Shown: positions 34,150 through 47,269, numbered from the stretch's first letter. The stretch is 64,000 nt of DNA from Homalodisca vitripennis (GCF_021130785.1 NC_060209.1:24056001-24120000); one strand, 5' to 3'. Program-made: numbers and translations. Notes: a model not told the origin generated them from the sequence alone.

Positions 34150-37087
34150 TTAACCTCTTAATGCCCACTACATGATGCAGTATATAAAAAAAATTATTTT
34201 ATGCTAAAAGTTACTTTAAATGGTACTTAGATGACCTGTAATTTTTTTTCAGATTTTTAAATTTACTATTTAACCAAATTTTGGGTAAGTGCCAAATCTG
34301 GCACATTGGGCAATAGAGAAAAATAGTGCACTTTAGAGAAAGTAAACAGGACATAAGAAAAAACTAATAGTATATTTGCTTCATAATACAGTATATTTAG
34401 AATTATAAGTAAAAACACATTACTACACAGTATAAGGAGCACCTTACAAGTGGAAAATCCACAAAACAGTTCTTTCCTTTGTTTAGGCAGAGGTGAACTT
34501 TACACTTTTCACACATAATGGATGATTTCTGCTTGCAGAAGGGATGCTTGCATCTCTGCCTATCTTCGACAACAGATGGCCAATGTCCAACTCCATCTTT
34601 TCTAACATCTGGTATAGGGATATTGACACATGGACCTTTCTTCTTTTTCTTTGAAAATTCGTTCTCTACCTGTCTGTTGATGGCCTTCCTCTTTTTATTG
34701 GGTTCAGCTCCTAAGTTACAAAGAGACTCGGCCACCTCACACCGGAAAGCTAGCAAATCCATTACTCCCTGCTTAGGCAATTCCATTAATGTTGACAGTC
34801 TCGTCTGAAGAGAAGCCATCCCATTGACAATACTTACGTCAACAAAGTGGAAGAAAAACCTCAAATAAAAACTTCCGAGATCTTAGATTAATTCGGTAGT
34901 AGCTGATAAGTCCATCTAGAAAGGTCCACTCCCCCCATCCCCCCATGAACTTATTGTATGTTGTAACGATTTTAGGGCAAGTGACATCAATCTGCTCACG
35001 ACCTTTAGAGTCAAAGCGTTGCACAGTGTTGATAGGGCAAGCAGACTCAAAAGTTGACGCAAGAGACACCCCTCGATTGTCTAAACCATTTTACAGCCCT
35101 AATTTTTTACCCCATCAATTGTTGCCTCTTTTTCCTCATAAGACCCACGGCCTTTCTTTTTCATTTCTTGGTCAGATGAAAACAACAAGCCTGGAAATCG
35201 TCCTAGTCGAATGGTCCCGAGGGATTGGAAACCAATATTTGCTAGAGTCACTAAGAGAGCTGGTGATGAGTACCAGTTATCAAAATAGATTAAGAATTTG
35301 TTTTTCATTACGAGGCAAGTGTTCAACCAGTCGTAAAACAACATTTGAACTAGCTCCAATGTCAGGTAGGGAAGTAGCAGGTAGTATGCGACCAGTGTAG
35401 ATCTCAAAATTGTGAATCAGAACCCTTGCTGTCACAAAGTACAAACAGTTTGTATCCCCACTTGTGGGGTTTTCATCGGGTTGTACTGTTTTAGTAAAGA
35501 TGTGCCTTTGAAGGGCACAATCTGTTCATCAACACAGAGCATTTGTTCCTCAATAGGAATGTTTTTGAATTTGTTTTGAAGAGCATCAACTAGTGGGCGG
35601 ATTTTAAATAGCCTATCTTTGTTTGGATCATTCTGTAATGGCATGTGATCATTGTTATTGAAGTGCAAGTTGGCCTTCAAGTTCCTCCCATCTGTTACGT
35701 GACATAACATGTGCAAACCTTTTCTACTCGTGTATTTCCATTCCAATACATCCTACTCCTAGGTAGACCATAAATGCTCATGTAGATGCAAATGCCTATA
35801 AACTGCTCTACCTTCCTTCTCTGAGGTATTCAAGGGTTTATTCGGATTTTTTTTGGACACTATACAAGTTTGACTGAGTAGCAATCAAAGTTAAAAGGTC
35901 ATTGTCAAAAAAAATCTTTGAAGTAGTCAACTGGAGACTGAAGTACATGTTCGTTACTTAATTCTAGCATTGGCGGAGAAGGTTTCTCACTGTTATCTGG
36001 ATTCACTTCATTCCAAGCAGGTGCTGGTTTTTTTTGGAATCTTCTTTTTTGTGGCTGTAGACGTTGAAGGGATGTTCTCTTCGTCTTCATCTGTGACATC
36101 ACTGGAGCTCGCTGCAATTGTTCACTGAAACAAAACAAACTCGCTGTTGCCTTGCTTTTTTTCAAACCACAAAAAAGTATGTATTTCACACTAAAATAAA
36201 TAACATATTGAGGTCTTTACTAGTATATAACAGCACCGCTGAAACAATTTTCTATACAGCCTAGTGTAACATAATCTGAATTATATCCTAAACCGTGTGC
36301 ATTAAAAATGGTGCTGTCATAACAAGAAAAGACATATAATAAACAGAACATAGCCTATTAGTATTGAATATAAATTTTAGATTAGTAAGTATGAGCCTAA
36401 CTAAGTTAATTATGGAATTAATGGTATAATAAACTTACAAAATAAGGCTAACTTGTTCTTTTTGTCACGGCCAGGGGTGTAATCTGGATCCTCATCTGAG
36501 TCATCCACCAAACTGTCTTCACTGTCATCGGGGGGTAAAAGCGAAGTTGTGTTGTTATGTCTTCTTAGTCGACAATGTGACATCTGACAAAAATAAACAT
36601 TGTTGTACAAAAAAGCTTGTAGGTTGACTTTAATGACCAATGTGCCATTTTTGGGACGAACTGAAAAACTGCAGTTTTACAGTTGTGCCCAATGTGACAA
36701 ATTTGGCACACAAACCTAAAAAAGCATCATAAAACATAAACTAGACATATTTTATGAACTAAAACTACTGTAACACACTTTCAGTTAACTATGTAAACTA
36801 GACCATATTTTTATAAAAAGGGTACTTACTTTTTTTCTGCTAAATACAGGTATGAAGACTTAGAGGTTATGAAGAATTGGTGTTTACTGTGTATGGTAGA
36901 TTTCTGCTCACTGGCTGTAGTTCACAATAACTGCCACCAGGCAACAGCACAGTACAGTAAATTATTGAAAATAGTTCCATATGTGTCACAATGGGCATTT
37001 AAGGTTGTAATTTTCATTCTGACACTATACTTACATGCATAAAATGGGTATGTGACAAATTTGGCACAGTGGGCGTTAAGAGGTTAA
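34150..37087 (-). mobile_element. piggyBac-like DNA transposon, end to end
   Basis: TTAA target duplications flank the element at 34150-34153 and 37084-37087. The termini immediately inside are CCTCTTAATGCCCACT on the left and, read inward from the right, CCTCTTAACGCCCACT: 15 of 16 identical. A subterminal dyad of the form GTGCCAAATCTGGCAC / GTGACAAATTTGGCACA, followed by TGGGC, occurs at 34289, about 36692 and 37052. At about 2.94 kb the length is normal for an autonomous piggyBac. The transposase lies on the minus strand and is broken. The intact ends mean the copy could still be mobilised by a functional transposase elsewhere. Confidence 0.93.
34403..36583 (-). pseudogene. piggyBac transposase (DDE_Tnp_1_7 type), broken
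   Basis: Minus-strand pieces in order. An acidic N-terminus starts MSHCRLRRHNN at 36583, with DDSEDSLVDDSDEDPDYTPG. A probable intron begins at a GTAAGT near 36430 and ends near an AG at about 36115-36125. Next come WNEVNPDNSEKPSPP and QSPVDYFKDFF, and, after a one-base slip in a T run near 35910, EQFIGICIYMSIYGLPRSRM. Catalytic segments are CVDEQIVPFKG (about 35520), IYFDNWYSSP (about 35300) and TFLDGLISYYRI (about 34910), so all three catalytic Asp are visible. The C-terminal Cys-rich finger is CKHPFCKQKSSIMCEKCKVH (about 34510). Several frameshifts separate the pieces. The role was cut-and-paste excision and insertion at TTAA. Confidence 0.88.
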
Positions 37088-37089
37088 AT

Positions 37090-39588
37090 GCATATACTAT
37101 TACAGTGCATTAAATTACTAATAAGAGCGTTAAGTTTCTATAATTAAAATCATATGACGAGATTTAAACGGACAGGATATCATGTATTTTGCATCTTTGA
37201 TAATGGTTAATCTTGGAAAAAAAGGTTCCTTAAAAATTCTTTCAATAACAAAATTTAAGTGTAAATTTCAGCTTTTAGTATATACATTTACTTTTATGAC
37301 CGTATACTATTCAATATTATATTTTTTACTTCCTTTTTATTTTATTTACTAGCAACTATCGTTTTTTAATCTAAGTAATCCAGGGAGTATGGAAGAATAT
37401 CTTAAAATTTAAAACTAGTATGGTGTAATGTAAAGTAAACTTTGTTATTTATAAGTACTCGTTGTTGCATTAAAACTTATTTTAATATACATGTAATTCA
37501 AACAAACATATTTTTTTTATTTAATTTTACTTTAACTTCACATAAATACCTCAGTGGTCTTCTTAAGCACAATTAATGATTTTAAACACATTGCTTACTC
37601 AAACAAATAGTGTTTTAAATTATTTTTTATTTTTTAAACATACTCGCATAAATTATGAATTATAAAACTTTCAAAGTATATAATCTTATATTGATGATAT
37701 GAACTTTAAGTAAAGTAATATCTTGTTTTTCCAATTCTTATTGGAAAAAATCGAAATAAATATACTTCATTGTTTTTTTAAATAATAAAACTTTAGCATA
37801 CAGTAAATTAAGTTCTGAGCAAATTTGTAAGTTATATTAAAGGATTGAGCAAAGAGTAAAGAAGGCACTACCAACTCCAGCAGATGTTTCTAACGTCTTG
37901 CTTGTAGTTCACGTTTATGGGGCGTCTAGACAGAGTTATATCTGGGCCTAAACGTTCCTTTGTTACTAATGTCTTTGTTTACTCTCTTGCCTGACTTGAA
38001 TTGGAATTGGAATAACTATATTGAGAAAGTCTTAGATATAGTTAAACATTCAATTTCCTTTAACGCTTTAGCAGTAATTTATTACACTTTGAAAATACTT
38101 TTCTTCATTATAGCTTAATACGTTTTATATTGAGCTCGTTTTGAAACCATATTTTTTACCTTTCACTAAGATGAAAAAATTAAGCAACTCTTAAGTACAA
38201 GCGTTATTTATTTTTAATTTTATGGATACTAAAACCGTAAATTATGCTTTTTTATTGATGAAAATTAAAATGTAGTTAATTCATAATGGATGGTTTTAAA
38301 AAACCAAATTTTTAAATACAGAGTATCTGAAATGTTTTTCTGAAATAGTGTCTGATGAAATTGTTTAAAATCACCAGATATATTATATGGGCTATTAACA
38401 CGATTAAAAGCTTTAAAAATATTTAATAATACGCTCAGCGCCTAAAATGGTTGAGACTTCTTTACATTTCATAAACTTTTCCAGGGTTAACTGCAGAATT
38501 TCTCTTGGATTTCCAGATTAACAATTCCTCTTGCTTGTTATTTTAATGGTAACTTCATGGCCTGTAGCTTTGTAAAAGGGCTTTGGAAAACTCCTCATAT
38601 GTTCTTCTAAATGTTGTACTCTCTCATCTGGTCTGCTACTCCCCCGCCTCAAGTAAAACCCATATCCTTGAGATATTTATATTTCTTTCTCTTCTCTACC
38701 TTAGTCTTCAACTTGTGTTAACATCCCCTCTGATGATGACTTCCCTAATAGCATATCTTCTCACTCTTGGAACTGTATATTATATCGACTCCTTCTTGAA
38801 CGATAGTAACACAAGCTGATCACATTTTAGCTATTTCATGCCCTCTATTCCTCTATTCAAATCCATTTTCTCTTCACATCCCTCTTTAAGCCTCATTTTC
38901 GAATATATTCTGTCCTATGCTCTCTCCTACTTGAACCTCCGTCCTAGCCGCATAATTTCCTTTTCTAAAAAACATTGTTATTTGTTTCTCTACAAAATGA
39001 CTCTCGGTTTTTACTCATACGCAAAATAGTTTGCTTAGTAAGATATTTGGATTTTTGTAGCTTTCAAACTTTATTATTACCTCACCCGAATGCTACATAA
39101 TTTTCCTTCTTTGAAACATTAGTATTTCGTTTATTCCTTCTCTTACTACCTTTCCTCCTGTATATCATAGATATTTAGTGACGAGTTATCACTTAATTAG
39201 AAACATGAACGAGAAATACAATGGAATAAGACTCCGTATGATACTAATTTTGGAATATCGTGCCCTAACTATCTGCAGGTTGTATCTAAAGCGGTTTTTT
39301 CAATAAGATTTAAATTTTGCATAAACCTTCATTTATGCATATGAAATATTTAGTTCTATTTGGGACATAAGAATAGGCTAAGCCTAATTACCTTGCAAAG
39401 CAACAAAAGTTTCCTTCTGTATGTCTAGTGGATGAAAATTATATTTCCACACTTATCTATAGTGTCTGTCCACAGGATATCGAATAGACTTATAGACTTT
39501 AATCGTATGAAACTTCTGAGAAGATTTTTATTCAAATATTTTCTGCCTAACTGCCGCTCGGTTAGCCGATGATGTGACTGAAGGGTTT
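37090..39588. other. AT-rich DNA; pyrimidine-rich tract at 38580-39030
   Basis: No gene supported. 38580-39030 is strongly C/T-rich on the plus strand, which leaves two overlapping open frames of 63-78 codons (Leu/Ser-rich). They look like products of composition, not proteins. Confidence 0.4.
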
Positions 39589-39822
<234 letters not shown>

Positions 39823-39982
39823 TTATTATTATCAGTCAAAGAGGAATAAGTGATTATAGCCGTTCAGTTAGTCGATAAGATGTAACATAAAATATTTTAA
39901 CCCTAACCAATATTAAAAAGTCCTATATCACAAAGAAATAAAACCATATCTTGAAATAAAGAGAGAAATAACAACTGTATAA

Positions 39983-40048
39983 ATATATATATAATTTATA
40001 TATATATATATATATACACACCTACACACACATGTATTGGTATATAAA

Positions 40049-40121
<73 letters not shown>
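39983..40121. repeat. (AT)n microsatellite block
   Basis: Two AT runs separated by a short TACACACCTACACACACATG segment. The second run is about 70 bases. Confidence 0.95.
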
Positions 40122-40122
<1 letters not shown>

Positions 40123-40449
40123 TTAGTGAAAACATCATTTATGATTCAGTTAATTTGCCACCTAATTTCTGTATAACTAAAAATAACATGGCCTATGCAT
40201 AGACTCGAGTTGAAATTTTTATTATTAGAATTTTATCTTGAATAGTGTGTAGAATAATGTTATAAAGTTTTTTTTTAATTTAAAGAAGTTATCTGAGATA
40301 GAATAACTAATGATATAACTTAAAAATTGAGAATGACTGATAATTTGCAATATTGTAGAGAAAGTAAACAAAACTAATAAAATATTGTGTCAACAAAAAT
40401 TAATAAAAATAGGTCTGTTTAATTTCTTTAACTCAACAGTAGGCTACAT

Positions 40450-41775
40450 TGTAAATGTTTGTACTATTGTCTTTTGATTGCCCAAGAGAAGGCGCAAGAT
40501 CCGAGAATACCAGTTACAGCGAGACACAAGTAGTTAGCACATGCGGGCAGTCCCCTTTATCCTGTAATTAGGCTTCCATTGTTTGTGTAAAGATAACACG
40601 TAGAGGATGGCGGTCCTTGAATTGTACTTTGTGTTTGGTTTGCCCAAGAGAAGGCGCAAGATCCGAGAATACCAGTCACAGCGAGACACAAGTAGTTAGC
40701 ACATGCGGGCAGTCCCCTGTATCCTGTAATTAGGCATTCATTGTTTGTGTAAAGATAACACGTAGAGGATGGCGGTCCTTGGATTGTACTTTGTGTTTGG
40801 TTTGCCCAAGAGAAGGCGCAAGATACGAGAATACCAGTTACAGTGAGACACAAGTAACTAGCACATGCGGGCAGTCCCCTGTATCCTGTTATAAGGCATT
40901 TATTGTTTATGTAATGATAACACATATAGGAATGGCGGTCTTTAAATTGTACTTTGTGTGTTTGGTTTGCCCAAGAGAAGGCGCAAGATCCGAGAATACC
41001 AGTCACAGTGAGACACAAGTAACTAGCACATGCGGGCAGTCCCCTGTATCCTGTAATTAGGCATTTATTGTTTATGTAAAGATAACACATATAGAATGGC
41101 GGTCCTTGGATTGTACTTTGTGTTTGGTTTGCCCAAGAGAAGGCGCAAGATCCGAGAATACCAGTCACAGCGAGACACAAGTAGTTAGCACATGCGGGCA
41201 GTCCCCTGTATCCTGTAATTAGGCATTCATTGTTTGTGTAAAGATAACACGTAGAGGATGGCGGTCCTTGGATTGTACTTTGTGTTTGGTTTGCCCAAGA
41301 GAAGGCGCAAGATCCGAGAATACCAGTCACAGCGAGACACAAGTAGTTAGCACATGCGGGCAGTCCCCTGTATCCTGTAATTAGGCATTCATTGTTTGTG
41401 TAAAGATAACACGTAGAGGATGGCGGTCCTTGGATTGTACTTTGTGTTTGCTTTGCCCAAGAGAAGGCGCAAGATCCGAGAATACCAGTTACAGCGAGAC
41501 ACAAGTAGTTAGCACATGCGGGCAGTCCCCTGTATCCTGTAATTAGGCTTTCATTGTTTGTGTAAAGATAACACGTAGAGGATGGCGGTCCTTGGATTGT
41601 ACTTTGTGTTTGGTTTGCCCAAGAGAAGGCGCAAGATCCGAGAATACCAGTTACAGCGAGACACAAGTAGTTAGCACATGCGGGCAGTCCCCTTTATCCT
41701 GTAATTAGGTACTCATTGTTTGTGTAAAGATAACACGTAGAGGATGGCAGTCCTTTTATTGTACTTTGTGTTTCA
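40450..41775 (-). repeat. 162-bp satellite, eight units
   Basis: GCCCAAGAGAAGGCGCAAGA recurs at 40480, 40642, 40804, 40969, 41131, 41293, 41455 and 41617. The period is 162, with one unit of 165. Both lengths are multiples of three, so the minus strand keeps one open frame of 369 codons (41666-40557) built of 54-residue repeats with CLAVTGILGSCAFSWANQTQ. The first and last units share a change that gives TAA at GGATAAAGG, closing the frame at both ends. It has no recognisable domain, promoter or splice sites. A non-coding satellite is the simpler reading; a repeat protein is possible. Confidence 0.92.
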
Positions 41776-41856
41776 ATATTGGAGTTGTTCTTGTTCAAAT
41801 ACAATAATTTAATCTTCACATAACAAAGTATATCAATATAAATGAATGTTTAGTAT

Positions 41857-41859
<3 letters not shown>

Positions 41860-41893
<34 letters not shown>
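41860..41893 (+). repeat. Poly(A) tract
   Basis: About 33 consecutive A, just downstream of the 162-bp array. No retroelement could be attached to it. Confidence 0.9.
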
Positions 41894-41894
<1 letters not shown>

Positions 41895-41899
41895 ACTTT

Positions 41900-43115
41900 G
41901 AGTTATATGTTAGTAATGCTTTAGGGCTCAAGATAATTAGTTCGTAGTGATTATAATGTTTTCACAAACGGGACACGCTTACTGGTACTTTTAAATTTGT
42001 GTATAATTTTCAGTTTTGCTTTATTAAAAAAAAATACAAATTAACATGTCTATCACAATAGGCAGTGAATATGCAATTTCTCTGTTATTTTGTACACAGT
42101 TGATATGTAATTAAATATAATCTGCCGTATGAATGTGACTTTTACTTTTTAAAATTGATCGAAAGTAAAGTTACCAAAGTTAAAAGATGTTTTTGTTTCA
42201 AAACCTTGACTAAAAGTACATTTTTAATATGAAACTTTGTCTGGTGAAACATAAAACCATAGTCCTATTATCTGAGTACTCCTTCAAATTTGGTCATGCA
42301 AAGCTTAAAATATATATGTATATATTTATTTTTCATAAATAACTTAGATCATAATAAGTAATAACAATGGTACCCTTATATTCAACATAGATAATGAGAT
42401 TTGAAAATCTTTCATTTAAAAGTAATGTGAATATGGAGTCTGTTTCAACGGGAATTAGCGTGCAAAGCCATGAGTATTGTGCATGTTGTCCATACATAAT
42501 ACAAAAATAAGGTGAGACAACTGTTCTTGAAAAACCCTTTCTATTTATAAATGATAAAATATATTTAAAATAAATTTCTTGCTTAGTTATAAATCATATT
42601 AGTTCATAAACTATTGACATAAGTTTCTTAAATACCTCTGAATTCAGAAAAACTTATAATGATCTCGCATTAAGAGATTGCATTCTTGAAGTATGTTCTG
42701 CACTATCCTATGAACTACACTATGAACACTATACTGAGGGAAAATTCAAGTTTACAAAAAAAATATTGTATTTTCCTAACGTAGATCAAAGTTGAAAGGA
42801 TGGTGAGCGGTACTGGCTTAATAACTAATTAATTATCTCAAAGAGCTAAAATTAACTTAACCTTGTTTTAATTGTTTAGTACCTGACGCAAAATATTCCT
42901 GATTTTAACAAAATATTTTTACAATATAAGTATCTGATAAAATAAAAGATAATTTACGCAACCAAGCTCATTAAAATGTGTATAATAAAGTTAATTGAGT
43001 AATACAATTGGCATCCTCATATTGATGAAATGTTTATTAATAAAATTGTATGGTTGATATTTTGTGGCGTTGTAGGTGATTTTATTATAGGAAACTGATA
43101 ACAATCTGATGCAAT
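41900..43115. other. AT-rich DNA without recognisable genes
   Basis: No supported frame, RNA gene or repeat. Confidence 0.5.
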
Positions 43116-43119
43116 ATAT

Positions 43120-43990
43120 GTATACACTAGCGGTTACCCGCGGCTTCGAATGTAGTTTTTAAAATAAGAGTCATAGCCTATTTTGACAAAGTACTGTTCT
43201 TGTAATATGATTGTCCTCTATGATATTTTTCAAACGTAAGTAGGGGTTTATATTATTTCAGTGTTCATGGGTAGTCGATCAGAGGATGTAAGGTACTAAC
43301 TTTTCTATCAAGTTTGGCGTGTATAGGAGAATTTCAGGTTCAAATTAGTTATTTTTCTGATGCCACAACTGACTTGGTTAAAATACCGTGTATTTCCAGC
43401 TTCATACTTGAGTTACCTACTTAGGACTGAGAAGCCTACTTTGGCCAAAAACGAAAGAGCGTCTTCTTTAGGCCGCATTTTTCTAATGCATTCATGGTGT
43501 CAAATTTGAGTTTACTTTATTTTCCCAACCAAGAAAACATACCAATATGTAGATCTCAAGAACAATTATTTTGTCAAAAAGCATCTACTTACCTCTCTTG
43601 CTTTTTTTTTGTTCTAAGATATTTCCAGTGCCATATTTGAGTTTGCCTTGTTGTCACGATGAGCCAAATATACATAAATTTATGAATGACAACAGGAGTT
43701 TAGGGTTAGTAAAATGTTGATAGTTAAACATAAATATTCTAATTAAAATAGTAGTTAAATTAATTAAACTTATAATTGTGCTGTCATAATATAAGATGCC
43801 ATTTTTGATGATTTAGAGACCAGTGCGACATAACCCGGAGAGATCTTAAGGTAAGAATAGGCCTATATTCATCCCAGAGATCCTAAGAACGTCAATGTAA
43901 AATTTCAGTACAATCAGTTTGAATAGTTTACACATGAAAGCAAAGCAAACAAATAAAGGCACTTTCGCATTTATAATATACTCGTATTAA
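43120..43990 (+). repeat. Interspersed repeat family C, copy 2
   Basis: It starts CACTAGCGGTTACCCGCGGC. It contains inverted versions of the modules seen in 14270-15495: a CCTACTTTGGCCAAAAACG segment and two ATTTGAGTTT.CTT.TT segments at about 43503 and about 43635. It ends with AAATTTCAGTACAATCAGTTTGAATAG… and CACTTTCGCATTTATAATAT. No coding capacity. A related end segment (AAATTTCAGTACAATCTGCTTAG) appears at about 48351. Confidence 0.65.
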
Positions 43991-44277
43991 GTAAGATATG
44001 TACATATTATAATTAAAATTATTTTGTATACATTATTATATAGTATAATTTTGAAATTAGTTATATTAAATTTTGGAAATAATTGAAAAATTCTGGTTAA
44101 CCTGAATAAAGTTACAACTCGAAATTGTGAAACACAAGGTGTTGAAATTTAAAAAGAGCCCATTTATATATTCTCTACGTAAAGTTGAATTTCTGTATTA
44201 ATATCCGTGTAATATATTACTCTAACATATTTTACTCAAAATGACAAACTGAATTTAGCCCTATATACGAGGGTGGT

Positions 44278-44789
44278 CTGAAAAGTTTAGATCTAACATG
44301 ACAGTTTTTCTGAACAATGTTTTTTATAATTCAACAAAGTCTCCTTGTAACTCTACACACTTCTACCAGCGACGCTCCCATCTCTAACACGTCCAAATAA
44401 GACTCGGAATTTTTCTCTGCTAAATAATTGTTCACGAAGGTGATTGACTATCCCTTTATTTGACAAAAATCTTTGTCCTCAGAGCGCAATTTTTAGATGA
44501 AGGAAGAAAAAGAAGTCGCTTCCGGCTAGATCTGTTGAGTGAGGCGGATAGTCAAGCAGTTCAAACTGTATTTTGTGGACTTTCGCCATGGCAACCGCTT
44601 AGGTGCGACTCGGTGAAATAGGATTTCAGCAGAACATAGTCATACAAACCACTGTTACATAAGAACTGCGCTTCAAAAATTGCTGAAACTGTCGTAACTG
44701 TCAATGGACGAGCAACGAAATTCGGAATATTTTAAATTTTGTGTTCTGCTATCTTCACGTTTAGGACGGAAACTTTCAGACCAACCTCG
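44278..44789 (-). mobile_element. Internally deleted mariner-family element
   Basis: Terminal inverted repeats are CGAGGGTGGTCTGAAAAGTT (left) and, read inward from the right, CGAGGTTGGTCTGAAAGTTT. They are flanked by TA at 44276-44277 and 44790-44791, the mariner/Tc1 target. Total length is 512 bases against about 1.3 kb for a complete mariner. The right half keeps N-terminal or 5' sequence and the left half keeps the transposase C-terminus. Confidence 0.88.
44313..44580 (-). pseudogene. mariner transposase C-terminal remnant
   Basis: On the minus strand the frame reads FELLDYPPHSTDLAGSDFFF, the signature around the last catalytic Asp of mariner transposases. It then reads LHLKIAL, an in-frame TGA and GQRFLSNKGIVNHLREQLFS. 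The N-terminal DNA-binding region and the first two catalytic Asp are missing through internal deletion. Not functional. Confidence 0.85.
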
Positions 44790-44791
44790 TA

Positions 44792-46995
44792 GAACAATAA
44801 TCCGCAAAAGTAGTATACTTTATTAAATAGACTTATACCACATTCTGTAACAAGTACGAATTTTTTTTGGCTGAGCATAACTGTGCATCCACATCTCAAC
44901 AAACTCAACCTATGGCCAATGGAGTCCAAAGGTTACGAATTCTGTATTAAATGCCCTAAAATAAATACATATCACACATTTCGGTAAAACTCAAGCTATA
45001 CGCATTTCAACATTAGGCCGAATAATGTTTAACGTTGTATGCTTCTAATAAAAAGGGTTCAACGCGAAATATGTATTGTGTGGACGCTTTTGATGCTTCG
45101 TGGAATGTTCATTGTTCACACCCCTATCACAGTGACAAATACGATTAATTTAAACAGGTTGATGGTGACAGTTTAACAAATTGGAAACGTGACATCTGAA
45201 CTGATTGCTGCTGACTCATCGCCTCAGCACTTTTACCGGCCTGGTGGGACGCGACGTCAGCACTGGCTGCTGATAAACGTGGCATGTTTGGATCCAATAT
45301 CAAATTAAAATCTAATGTGATAAAACAGTTTTTAATTAACAACTTCCATTAACTCTGACCCAGAAAGTTGAGTTTGTTCTTCAGTTTACTTAAAATGGTT
45401 ATACGTCTTTACATAAACGTTTTATTCTTTTATAGGTATGTGTTAAAAATGTACTAAAATGAGAGTTACCATAACATATTATTCTTAGATTTCTGTAAAA
45501 TGTGTCATTGATACAATAAATTGTAAATTGCTGTAACTTGTTTAAATAGCAGTAATAGCCCTGGACATTTATGTCTGATGTTTTTCAAAAATAATTTCAT
45601 TCGTTTAAACCATGAATTTTTTATGGATGCAGTTTTTCTTTCACTGTATATACATTAATTAATGGTTAAATGGATGTGCATGTTATTTTAATAGATCACA
45701 ATATGAATATTGTTAGCAAAACTTCCATAACCGTTTATTCTCTGAATAGGAAATTAACGTGGGTTATGGTAAGTAAGCTATGATAGAAAAACTTTAAAAT
45801 ATCAAGCTGGTAATAACGTATAGTCGTTCTACTAAGTGTGATATATTCTTGGTTCATATTGGTACATATTACTAGTTCTATTCTTACTTTTATTACTGCA
45901 TAATAATTTTAAATTGCCACATTTATATACCTAGGATTGTAGTTTATGTACAGCTAAGTACAAACCGTGTTTTACTCGGTAAATATTGCCTTTTTATACA
46001 ACTTTTCCACTTAATATACTAAATCATATTTAGATAACTTTCTCTTATAACATTTTGTACAATTAGTGCTTAGTAGTTAGATATTAGATATTTAGGATCC
46101 TCATTCTAACTAGAGCCAACAAAGGAAACAGCTTCTCAACCCAATACTGTGAAGGTGTTTCACAATGTAGGTATATTGCAGGACGTATTTCTGTAATAAT
46201 AATATATGTATATGTCTAGAAAAATCATATCTTTCTTATCGTATATTAAACTGTATATATGGTGATAGACGAAAAATTATTATTCGTGTTATTGTTGTAT
46301 TCAGTACAAAAACTAGTTCAGTTCGAAAAAATACCATAGCATGATACAATTATTAAACACTATAGACGGAGCATTTCAAATTTGACCACCAGATTAGCAG
46401 GGAAGTTAATTTTACATTGAGAAATAATATTTTACATCATGTAAATGCTTCCGAAATAATTACTTAGTATAGGATTCCCCATAACCGTTCTTCTTAATTA
46501 AACGAAGTAGTGAATTTTGAAGATTATCTCTCATGTTATCTTACGCAGCTCTACTTTATAAAGGTGTATTTGAAAGTTTTCTAACATTCAGCTAAAAACT
46601 AAGGTGAAATTGTGCGACATCGGAGGATTTTTTTATTGAACGTAATAATAATAATTACGGTAAGACAATTATTGTCAATGTGACCTAACCAAAGATGTTG
46701 TACCCTCCTTTAATACCCAACCTGTTCGTTTAGCTTTATGTCAAAGTCCAGTAAAGTCCAGATGTGTTTTTCTGCGCTAAAGAATTATTTTACCACTGTC
46801 TGAGACCCTCGTTATTCTTTGTTGCGCTGATAAAATGAAGGTTTTATAGTTTATTTTATTGGGTCTATTCGAACCGTAGAGCCCATTGCTGGTTCAGTTA
46901 GTGGATATTATAAATCTTAGTTCACTCTCGAACTTTAAACTAAATTAAATTTATCCTCAGTATTTTTATAATTAAAAATTAAAAAACAATGGTCG
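44792..46995. other. AT-rich DNA without recognisable genes
   Basis: A GC-richer patch at 45190-45300 has a minus-strand frame of 65 codons (…PRLSAASADVASHQAGKSAE…). It has no known motif and I leave it unassigned. Confidence 0.4.
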
Positions 46996-47000
46996 GTTTC

Positions 47001-47264
47001 AATATAAAAAATTGGGAGTGCCGATGGCCGAGCGGTGTAAGTCGTTGGATTTTGGGTCTGAGTTAGAGATAACGCAGGTTCAAATCCTGTCTGTGACCAT
47101 TGCACTTTTTATCAGTACCATTGACCTTGTACTGTATCGACTCTCCCCCTTATTCTGTTTGATAAGATCCTCGCACAGGCCAGTGGCCCATGAGGGGGGA
47201 CAGCATAAGGATTAAAAGGGGATCGGCCTCTCCTTTTTTTTAAAAAAAAAAGTGAATATAAAAA
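47001..47264 (+). mobile_element. SINE-B copy 2 with target-site duplications
   Basis: A 10-base direct repeat AATATAAAAA flanks the element at 47001-47010 and 47255-47264. The head, about 47014-47100, is a class-II tRNA derivative (Leu/Ser-like). It has GATGGCCGAGCGGTGTAAG (A-box region), an anticodon-arm region TTGGATTTTGGGTCTGA, a long variable region and GGTTCAAATCCTG (B-box region). The body ends in GGCCTCTCC followed by a T-run and an A-run. The matching minus-strand copy is at 13001-13223. A chance frame of 67 codons runs through it. Confidence 0.92.
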
Positions 47265-47269
47265 TAAAT

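Noticed and set aside
38583..39029. Two Leu/Ser-rich plus-strand frames
   Set aside because: Produced by a pyrimidine-rich tract; no domain.
40450..41775. CRISPR-like array
   Set aside because: Units are contiguous 162-bp tandem copies without variable spacers; the setting is eukaryotic.
45145..45342. 65-codon minus-strand frame (…SAASADVASHQAGKSAE…)
   Set aside because: Looks slightly coding-like and GC-richer, but has no motif or consistent splice boundaries.
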